Shown piece after piece: positions 58,049 through 64,000 of a stretch of 64,000 nucleotides of DNA. Position numbers and translations under genes: made by a program. Location of the stretch: NCBI RefSeq assembly GCF_017311575.1, contig NZ_JAFFQY010000002.1, positions 1 through 64,000 of the forward strand. Direction: 5' to 3'. This stretch comes from Roseococcus thiosulfatophilus. Lineage in GTDB: Bacteria > Pseudomonadota > Alphaproteobacteria > Acetobacterales > Acetobacteraceae. Positions within the stretch are counted from its first letter, which is position 1; every line of letters begins with the position of its first letter. The notes beneath the pieces are model-generated. The model did not search any database and was not told the origin of the DNA. It worked only from the letters and a program-made list of their open reading frames with translations.

Positions 58049-58771
58049 CTACCCTTGCCCGCCCTGGAGCACGGAGGCGCGGAAGAAGGCGAAGCGCCGC
58101 TCCTCCGCCAGGCGCAGGGCGGGGCACCAGCGCAGGGCGGCATGGATGCGGCGCGAAAGCCTGGTGTCGGCGTCCCAGCCCGAGAAATCATGGTTGGCGA
58201 CCAGCAGCAGGCCACCCGGCATCAGCAGCCGCGCGAGCCGCGCCACCAGCGCCTTGAGGCCCGCATCGGTCAGTTCGGCGGGCGGCAGGTAGTAGATCAC
58301 GTCGGCCGCCAGGACGAGGTCGAACCCCCCGTCGAAGGCGGCCGGCAGGCGCGTGGCATCGCCCTCCTCGAAGCGCAGATGCGGCAGGGATGCGCCGAGC
58401 CGTTCCCGCGCACGCCCGAGCGCGGTGGCCGAGACATCCATCCCCAGCATGTCCCGGCAGCGGGGCGCCACGCGCTCGGCCAGCAGGCCCAGGCCGCACC
58501 CCAGGTCGAGCGCCCGCGCGAAGTTGCGGCCAGGCGGCAGCAGGGAGAGGATGCGTTCATACTTGCGCCGCTGGTACAGGTAGCGGCTGTCGGCGGAGGC
58601 CCAGGGGTCGTTGCCCGGCGCCTCGGCATAGAGGCGTTCGAAAGCCTCCGCGCCGCGCATCCCGCCCAGGCGCGCGTCGCTGCGCGCGCTGCGGCGGAAC
58701 AGGTTGATGTCGCGCAGGCGCAGCGGCATTCCGTGCGGCGCCACGCGGGCGCCGGTCCGTGGCTCGATCAT
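58049..58771 (-). CDS. Class I SAM-dependent methyltransferase (NodS-like)
   Basis: 240 residues. Motif I is ALDLGCGLGLLAERV, preceded by R-K-Y-E-R-I-L-S-L-L-P as in NodS-type enzymes, with GMDVSATAL and VLAADVIYYL further on. NodS N-methylates glucosamine units; here the substrate is unknown. The start overlaps the kinase stop (ATGA), so it is the third gene of the regulator-kinase-methyltransferase operon and may be part of the response. Confidence 0.85.
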   Translation of the reverse strand: MIEPRTGARVAPHGMPLRLRDINLFRRSARSDARLGGMRGAEAFERLYAEAPGNDPWASADSRYLYQRRKYERILSLLPPGRNFARALDLGCGLGLLAERVAPRCRDMLGMDVSATALGRARERLGASLPHLRFEEGDATRLPAAFDGGFDLVLAADVIYYLPPAELTDAGLKALVARLARLLMPGGLLLVANHDFSGWDADTRLSRRIHAALRWCPALRLAEERRFAFFRASVLQGGQG

Positions 58772-60096
58772 GCCGGCAGCACCACCGTGGCGCGCAGCCC
58801 GCGCGCGGCGAGGTTCTCGAGGCTCGCCGACCCGCCATGGGAAATGGCGATGGAGCGCACCAGCGCCAGGCCGAGGCCGATGCCGCCCGTGGCCCGGTTG
58901 CGGGATTTCTCCGCGCGGTAGAAGGGTTCGAAGACGCGCTCCAGCTCCTCGGGCGGCAGGCCGGGACCGTCATCCTCGATCTGCACGATGGCGGAGCCCG
59001 GCTCCCGCGACAGGCGGATCCGCGCCGCGCCGCCATAGACCACGGCGTTGTGGATCAGGTTGGTGAAGAGGCTTCGCAGCGCCACGTCATCGCCGTTCAG
59101 GATGACGTCGGGCCCCTCCTCCAGGCTGACGGTCGCACGGGTCGTGAGCGCCAGGTCGTCGGCGATGCTCGACAGCAGGGAGCGCAGCTCCTGCGGCTGC
59201 CGCTCGCGCTGCGCGTGCGTCGCATGGACGAAGGACAGCACGGCGCCCAGCATGTCCTGCATCTCCGCGATGTCGGCCGCCGCCTTCTCGCGCAGCGCGG
59301 CGGGCGCGTGTTCCAGCCGGAAGGCGAGGCGCGTGAGCGGGATGCGCAGGTCATGCGCGATCGCGCTCATCATGTTCAGCCGGTCGTCCACGTAGCGGCC
59401 CAGGCGCCGCTTCATCTCGTTGAAGGCCACGGCCGCGCCGCGCAGCTCGCGCGGGCCGTCGGGTTCCAGGTCCGCCGCGCGCGGGTTGCGGCCCAGCCGC
59501 TCGGCGGCCTCGGCGAAGCGCCGCACCGGCCGCGCCGACCAGCGCGCGACGAGGTAGGCGCAGGGCACGGCAAAGAGCACCGTGCCCACGAGCCAGATCC
59601 CCGCCATGGTCAGCCAGCCGCGGAAATAGGAGCCTGCCGGGTTCACGACGCGCCAGCTCCCGTCGGGCAGCAGGCGCGCCAGCGTGATGCCGCCGGCGAA
59701 GTCCAGCGCGGCACGCTCGACGTCGCCCTGGTGATGGCCGCCGTCCGCAAGCTCGCGCAGGGCATAGCTCGTGCCCTTCATCGCCTGCAGGACGGACACG
59801 AACTGGACCCGCAGCTGCTCCGCCGGCAGCGCCAGCCGCTCGGCCATCACGTCGCGCATCTGCAGCAGCATCGGGTCCTGGGGCGGGATTTCCAGGGCGG
59901 AAATTTCCCGCGTCTCCACGCCGCGCATCCCGCCCCCGTTCATCAGCGCGCGCTGCATGGTGTCGAAGCCCACCGGGCCGAGCGGCAGTGGCGGGCAGAC
60001 CAGGAAGACCACGAGGTTCAGCAGCTGCACCAGCAGCACGCCGGTGATCAGGATGGCCGCGCTGCGGGCCACCAGCGGAAGGGCGCGGAGCTTCAC
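58768..60096 (-). CDS. Sensor histidine kinase (EnvZ-type)
   Basis: 442 residues: TM1 (about 11-35), a periplasmic domain of some 120 residues, TM2 (about 163-187), HAMP, HisKA with IAHDLRIPLTRL, then HATPase (LIHNAVVYGG, EDDGPGLPP, GIGLGLALV). Classic transmembrane osmosensor-like layout. It is 10 bp after the OmpR-type gene and should phosphorylate it. Confidence 0.93.
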   Translation of the reverse strand: MKLRALPLVARSAAILITGVLLVQLLNLVVFLVCPPLPLGPVGFDTMQRALMNGGGMRGVETREISALEIPPQDPMLLQMRDVMAERLALPAEQLRVQFVSVLQAMKGTSYALRELADGGHHQGDVERAALDFAGGITLARLLPDGSWRVVNPAGSYFRGWLTMAGIWLVGTVLFAVPCAYLVARWSARPVRRFAEAAERLGRNPRAADLEPDGPRELRGAAVAFNEMKRRLGRYVDDRLNMMSAIAHDLRIPLTRLAFRLEHAPAALREKAAADIAEMQDMLGAVLSFVHATHAQRERQPQELRSLLSSIADDLALTTRATVSLEEGPDVILNGDDVALRSLFTNLIHNAVVYGGAARIRLSREPGSAIVQIEDDGPGLPPEELERVFEPFYRAEKSRNRATGGIGLGLALVRSIAISHGGSASLENLAARGLRATVVLPA

Positions 60097-60106
60097 GGGT
60101 CGTGTC

Positions 60107-60817
60107 CTACAGGCGCTTGGTGGGGGGGACGAACATGTAGCCCTCGCTGCGGATGGTGCGGATCAGTTCATCGCCCCCCGCGCGCAGCTTGCGCCGCAGG
60201 CGGCTGACCTGCACGTCCACCGCCCGGTCGAAGGCCTCGCTGTTGGGGCCGCGCGCCGCGTCCAGCAGCTGGTCGCGCGTCAGCACGCGGCGCGGCCGCT
60301 CGACGAAGGCCTTCAGCATGAACAGCTCGCCATCGGTCAGGTGGACCAGCACGCCGGCCTGGTCGCGCAGCTCATGCGCGGTGAAGTCCACGGTCCAGCC
60401 GAGGAAGCGGACGCGATAGGGCTGGAAGTGCTGGCCCGCGACGTGCTTCCCGCGCCGCAGGGTGGCCTGCACCACCGCCAGCAGCTCGGCCGGGTTGCTG
60501 GGCTTGCCGAGGTAGTAGTCCGCGCCGGCATTCAGCCCCGCGATGCGGTCCGGCGGCGTGTCGAGCGCCGAGAGCATCACGACCGGGGGATGCGCGCCGG
60601 AGGCGAGCCGCTGGCAGGCGGTCAGCCCGTTCTCGCCCGGCATCAGCACGTCCAGCAGGATGAGGTCCACGCTTTCCGAGGCCAGCAGCCGCCCCATGCC
60701 ACGCGCATCGGCGGCATCGAGGGTACGGTAGCCATGGCCGCGCAGGCTTTCGGAGATCACCTCGCGGATGCCGGCATCGTCATCCACGATCAGCACCGTG
60801 TGCCTTCCGTCGTCCAT
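60107..60817 (-). CDS. OmpR family response regulator
   Basis: 236 residues: receiver with Asp11-13 and phosphorylation site Asp56 (LLDVLMPGENG), then a winged helix of the OmpR/PhoB kind (LTDGELFMLKAF, RVLTRDQLL, V-D-V-Q-V-S-R-L-R-R-K-L, RSEGYMF). Start taken at 60817. First gene of the operon with the EnvZ-type kinase; divergent from a methyltransferase gene over 172 bp. Confidence 0.95.
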   Translation of the reverse strand: MDDGRHTVLIVDDDAGIREVISESLRGHGYRTLDAADARGMGRLLASESVDLILLDVLMPGENGLTACQRLASGAHPPVVMLSALDTPPDRIAGLNAGADYYLGKPSNPAELLAVVQATLRRGKHVAGQHFQPYRVRFLGWTVDFTAHELRDQAGVLVHLTDGELFMLKAFVERPRRVLTRDQLLDAARGPNSEAFDRAVDVQVSRLRRKLRAGGDELIRTIRSEGYMFVPPTKRL

Positions 60818-60989
60818 CGCGCCATCCTCTGTGCTGCCCCGGCTTGCTCGCGCCCGAATGTTTCCGCCGAATGTCCGGGCCGGGCACGCGCCACCTGTAT
60901 AGCCGGGCCGGCGCCCGGCCGGAGAAATACGGCAGACATCAAGCGTCACGAAGCTTCGCCCCGCTCACAACAGAATGCGAGGGTGCCCG

Positions 60990-61616
60990 ATGCTGGCCGA
61001 GACCACCGCCCGACTGCCGGAAGAGATGACTTCCGACGCCCATGACAACCGCCTCTTCTTCCGCTCCTGGATGCAGGACCCCCTGCGCGCCGGCGCCTTC
61101 AAGCCGAGCGGCACCGACCTGGCCCGCGCCATGGCCGCGCAGGTGGACCCCTCCATGCCGGGGCCCATCGTGGAGCTCGGCCCCGGCACCGGCGCCATCA
61201 CCCGCGCCCTGGTGGAGCGGGGCGTGGACCCCGCGCGGCTGATCCTGGTCGAGGCCGACCCCAATTTCTACGCCCTGCTGCGGCGGCGCTGGCCCATGGC
61301 GCGGGTGCTGCAGACGGATGCCTGGGCGGTGCCCGCCCTGCTGCGGCGCCTCGACGAACCCGCGGCGGCGATCGTGGCGGGCCTTCCGCTGCTCGTCCGG
61401 CCGCGCCATGAGCGGTTGCGGCTGGTGGCGAACGCCCTGCGCGCGGCCGCACCCGGCGCGCCCTTCGTGCAGTTCACCTACTTCATCCGCTCCCCCGTGC
61501 CGGCGCCGCGCCCCGGGCTGCGCGCGCATGGCTCGGACATGATCTGGTGGAACCTCTGGCCCGCCCGCGTCTGGACCTACCGCCTGCCCCGCCGCCAGCC
61601 GGAGCCGATGTGGTGA
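60990..61616 (+). CDS. SAM-dependent methyltransferase, phospholipid N-methyltransferase-like
   Basis: 208 residues. The opening L-F-F-R-S-W-M-Q-D-P-L-R-A-G-A-F-K-P-S-G and motif I (IVELGPGTGAITRAL) match the PmtA group, which methylates phosphatidylethanolamine toward phosphatidylcholine, though rRNA dimethylase relatives look alike. ATG 60990 has GAGGGTG before it; ATG 60975 is in frame. It is coupled to a DedA gene (GTGA overlap), consistent with a membrane-lipid role. Confidence 0.75.
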   Translation: MLAETTARLPEEMTSDAHDNRLFFRSWMQDPLRAGAFKPSGTDLARAMAAQVDPSMPGPIVELGPGTGAITRALVERGVDPARLILVEADPNFYALLRRRWPMARVLQTDAWAVPALLRRLDEPAAAIVAGLPLLVRPRHERLRLVANALRAAAPGAPFVQFTYFIRSPVPAPRPGLRAHGSDMIWWNLWPARVWTYRLPRRQPEPMW

Positions 61617-62218
61617 GCCTGTGGGATTCGCTCCTGCGCGCCACGACGCTGGAGACGGTCTTCCTCGCCGCCCTGGTCGAGAAGTTCCTCCCGGTGCTGC
61701 CCTCCTACGTCCTCTACCCCGCCATCGGCATCGGGGCGGAGGATGGGTGGGACCTCGCCCTGCGCTGCGCGGTGGGGGTCGCGGGCTCGCTGGGCGGCGC
61801 GCTGGGCTGGTACGGCCTCGGCGCCTGGCTGGGCGAGGGGCGGACGCAGGCGCTCGTCGCGCGCCACGGCCGCTGGCTGTTCCTCTCCACCGCGCTCTAC
61901 ACCCGGCTCGCGGAGGGCTATCGCCGCCACCCGGCGGGGGCGACCATCCTGGGCCAGTTCGTGCCCACGGTGCGGATCTTCCAGGCCCTCCCGGCGGGGG
62001 TCCTGCGCCTGCCGCTTCCGGGCTTCCTGGCGGCGACGGCGCTGGGCTCGGCCGGCTGGATCTTCCTGCTGGCCGGCGCGGGCCACCTGCTGCACCGCCA
62101 GGGCTGGGCGGCCGCCGAGGCCGGGCTGGCCGTGCTGGCCGGGCTGGTGGCGCTGGAACTGGGGGCGGTGCTGGTGCTGCGCCTCCTCCGGCGCCCCGCC
62201 GCGGCCACGGCGGTGTGA
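61613..62218 (+). CDS. DedA family membrane protein
   Basis: 201 residues with five or so membrane segments. The family motif E-K-F-L-P-V-L-P-S-Y-V-L-Y-P and the later F-V-P-T-V-R-I-F-Q-A-L-P-A-G are present. DedA proteins are lipid scramblases or flippases (undecaprenyl phosphate or phosphatidylethanolamine). Starts with GTG within the stop of the methyltransferase gene, which implies translational coupling. Confidence 0.88.
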   Translation: MSLWDSLLRATTLETVFLAALVEKFLPVLPSYVLYPAIGIGAEDGWDLALRCAVGVAGSLGGALGWYGLGAWLGEGRTQALVARHGRWLFLSTALYTRLAEGYRRHPAGATILGQFVPTVRIFQALPAGVLRLPLPGFLAATALGSAGWIFLLAGAGHLLHRQGWAAAEAGLAVLAGLVALELGAVLVLRLLRRPAAATAV

Positions 62219-62272
62219 CGTCCGGGCCGGAGGGTCGCACCCGCTTACCGGGCGCGGCCATCCGGCGCGGCC

Positions 62273-63250
62273 TCAGGCCTGGCGTCGTCGCGGCGCCAGG
62301 CCGGGATAGCGTGCCACCGGGGCCGTGAGGCTTTCCCCCGGGGACACGCCGGTCAGGGCGGACGACACTTCCCAGAGGCGGCTGGCGGCCTCCGCATCCA
62401 GGGCCGCCGGGGGGGCCATCGCCCTGGCGGGATGGCCGCGCGTTTCGCTCAGCCGGTCGGGCCCATAGTAGCCACCCTTCAAGGCATCGGGCGAAGTCGC
62501 CGCGAAGAGGCTGGGCCACGCGCCCTGGGCGGCGGGCTGGAACAGGAACCACAGCCAGGACCGAGTGAGCCCCGCGAGGCTGCGCCGGCCGGGCCCCTTG
62601 TGCAGCAGCTGCGTGCGCGCGATGCCCGGATGCGCGGCCAGGCTGGCGACGCCCCAGCCATGCCGGTCGCTGCGGCGCTGCAATTCGAAGGCGAACATCA
62701 GGCAGGCGAGCTTGGACCGCGCATAGGCGGGCATGGGCCTGTAGGCGTGCTCCGCCTGGAGGTCCTCGAAGTCCATCGCCCCCTGCCGCGCGGCGATGCT
62801 GGACAGCGCGACGACGCGCGGGTCGCGGCCACGGGCCAGCAGCGGCATCAGGTGCGCGGTCAGCGCGAAATGGCCGAGGTGATTGACGCCGAGCTGCAGC
62901 TCGAAGCCATCCCGCGTCGTCTCGCGCCGGGGCGGCGTCATCACGCCCGCATTGTTGATGAGCAGGTCGATGCTCTCGCGGCGTGCCGCCATGCGGGCGC
63001 CAAAGGCGGCGATGGAGGCGAGGCTCGCCAGATCCAGCGCCTCGAAGGCCACGGCCGCGTCGGGCACCGCGTGACGGATGCGGCCCACGGCCTCGGCGCC
63101 GTTCGCCGGGTTGCGGCCGGCGATGATGACGTCGCCGCCCGCGCGCGCCAGGGCGAGGGCGCATTCGAAGCCCAAGCCGCCCGTGCCGGTCACGATGAGG
63201 GTTCGTCCATGCTGGGAGGGGATGTCCCGGCTGGTCCACTTGCTGGTCAT
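62273..63250 (-). CDS. SDR family oxidoreductase (retinol-dehydrogenase-like)
   Basis: 325 residues, extended SDR like the WW-domain/retinol dehydrogenase group. Cofactor loop TGTGGLGFE in place of the usual TGxxxGIG, NNAGV at the fourth strand, Ser in ALSSIA and catalytic YARSK (Tyr and Lys). The C-terminal part is longer than in classical SDRs, with GGYYGPD near the end. The start follows GGAGACC. Confidence 0.9.
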   Translation of the reverse strand: MTSKWTSRDIPSQHGRTLIVTGTGGLGFECALALARAGGDVIIAGRNPANGAEAVGRIRHAVPDAAVAFEALDLASLASIAAFGARMAARRESIDLLINNAGVMTPPRRETTRDGFELQLGVNHLGHFALTAHLMPLLARGRDPRVVALSSIAARQGAMDFEDLQAEHAYRPMPAYARSKLACLMFAFELQRRSDRHGWGVASLAAHPGIARTQLLHKGPGRRSLAGLTRSWLWFLFQPAAQGAWPSLFAATSPDALKGGYYGPDRLSETRGHPARAMAPPAALDAEAASRLWEVSSALTGVSPGESLTAPVARYPGLAPRRRQA

Positions 63251-63293
63251 GAGGGTCTCCATGAATTCGGGAAGGCGCGGGCCTTGGTGCGGG

Positions 63294-64000
63294 TCAGCCG
63301 CGCGCCTGGGTGGCGGGCGGCAGGAAGGTGCGGAGACGGCCGTCACGGTCCGGCTCCAGCACGGCGAAGGGCATGGCGCGCAGGCGCCGCCCGGTCGCCG
63401 CATGGATGGCATTCGCCACCGCGGCGGCGACGGGGACGATCCCAGGCTCGCCCGCGCCGCCGGGCGGCAGCTCGCTGCGAAGGATCTCGACCACCACCTC
63501 GGGCGCATCGGCCAGCCGCTGCATGGGGAAGTCGTGGAAGTTCGTCTCCCGCACCTCGCCCGCGTCCAGCGTGATGCGGCTCATCAGCGCCGTGGTGACG
63601 CCGAACTGGATGCCGCCTTCCATCTGCGCGGCGACGCTGTCCGGATTGACCACGATGCCGGCGTCCAGGGCGCAGAAGACGCGGTCCACGGTCAGCTCGC
63701 CATCGGGCGCCACCGTCACCTCGGCCACCTGCGCCACGACGCTTTCGTAGCATTCCTCGATGGCGATGCCGCGCCCGCGCCCGGGCGCCATGGGCGCACC
63801 CCAGCCGGCCATCGCCGCCACGCGGTCCAGCACGGCCAGGTGGCGCGGGCTGTCGCGCAGCAGCCTGCGCCGATAGGCGAGCGCGTCTTCCCCGACCGTG
63901 GCCGCGCATTCGTCGAGGAAGGATTCGGTGAAGAAGGTGCCGAAGGAGAAGCCGTTCGATCGCCAGGCGCCGATGGGCAGATGGCTCGGCACATGGCGGC
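63294..64000 (-). CDS. Molybdenum hydroxylase large subunit, C-terminal part (IorB/xanthine dehydrogenase family), cut by the window end
   Basis: Only the C-terminal 235 residues or so are inside the window; the start lies beyond 64000. The fragment contains RGRGIAIEEC, VVNPDSVAAQMEGGIQFGVTTAL and the GEPGIVPVAAAVANAI motif, whose Glu is the catalytic base next to the molybdenum cofactor. This is the isoquinoline 1-oxidoreductase beta-subunit type. A small 2Fe-2S subunit should be adjacent outside the window. Confidence 0.88.
   Translation of the reverse strand, partial: RHVPSHLPIGAWRSNGFSFGTFFTESFLDECAATVGEDALAYRRRLLRDSPRHLAVLDRVAAMAGWGAPMAPGRGRGIAIEECYESVVAQVAEVTVAPDGELTVDRVFCALDAGIVVNPDSVAAQMEGGIQFGVTTALMSRITLDAGEVRETNFHDFPMQRLADAPEVVVEILRSELPPGGAGEPGIVPVAAAVANAIHAATGRRLRAMPFAVLEPDRDGRLRTFLPPATQARG

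Overview
The window is very GC-rich DNA from a flagellated alphaproteobacterium. The gene content suggests an Acetobacteraceae (Roseomonas-like) or related Rhodospirillales lineage: FliX, a DUF6468 flagellar protein next to fliM, a DksA homologue without most zinc cysteines, short-form HisG, and maf / small RNase E/G / yacG order. No phage, transposon, plasmid or CRISPR gene was found, so it reads as ordinary chromosome with an accessory stress-response stretch.

Layout. 0-7.8 kb: a SAF-domain dehydrogenase, a chemoreceptor ending in a PilZ domain, an SDR, an orphan solute-binding protein, and speE/speD (spermidine synthesis). 8-18.1 kb and 21.4-23.8 kb: motility. fliL-fliM-DUF6468-motE-like-cheY-cheZ and a large TPR-like gene run leftward; flgF-flgG-flgA-flgH run rightward; fliX diverges from flgI-flgJ-flgN. 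Both rightward flagellar operons start with a sigma-54 type GG-N10-GC promoter and carry the same upstream palindrome CGGCA-N5-TGCCG, probably the site of the enhancer-binding regulator (FlbD type) that works with FliX.

23.8-27.8 kb: directly after flgN, and apparently co-transcribed, lie five tightly coupled genes: a RibD-type reductase, an MDR dehydrogenase, a degenerate 6-pyruvoyl-tetrahydropterin-synthase-like protein, a GT4 glycosyltransferase and a methyltransferase. They look like an uncharacterised pathway for a modified pterin-like compound and are the best candidate for a new system here.

27.9-35.9 kb: housekeeping genes (aldolase-like gene, dcd, murA, hisG, hisD, infA, maf, RNase E/G-like, yacG, tRNA-Phe), with an exceptionally strong terminator embedded in the end of infA and a 3 x 69 bp tandem repeat directly after the tRNA.

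36-58 kb: an accessory stretch rich in detoxification functions: ArsR-SRPBCC, AraC and MarR regulators with VOC proteins, two isochorismatase-like hydrolases that share a promoter, a GST / fused ring-cleaving dioxygenase-hydrolase / Kef antiporter operon, a second dioxygenase, an MFS exporter, an amidohydrolase, a DJ-1/PfpI protein, a chloroperoxidase-like hydrolase, a FixJ-type two-component system and an FMN reductase. Together they look like a response to quinones and other electrophiles. 58-64 kb: an OmpR/EnvZ-type pair with a methyltransferase, a PmtA-like methyltransferase with a DedA protein, an SDR, and the end of a molybdenum hydroxylase large subunit cut by the window edge.
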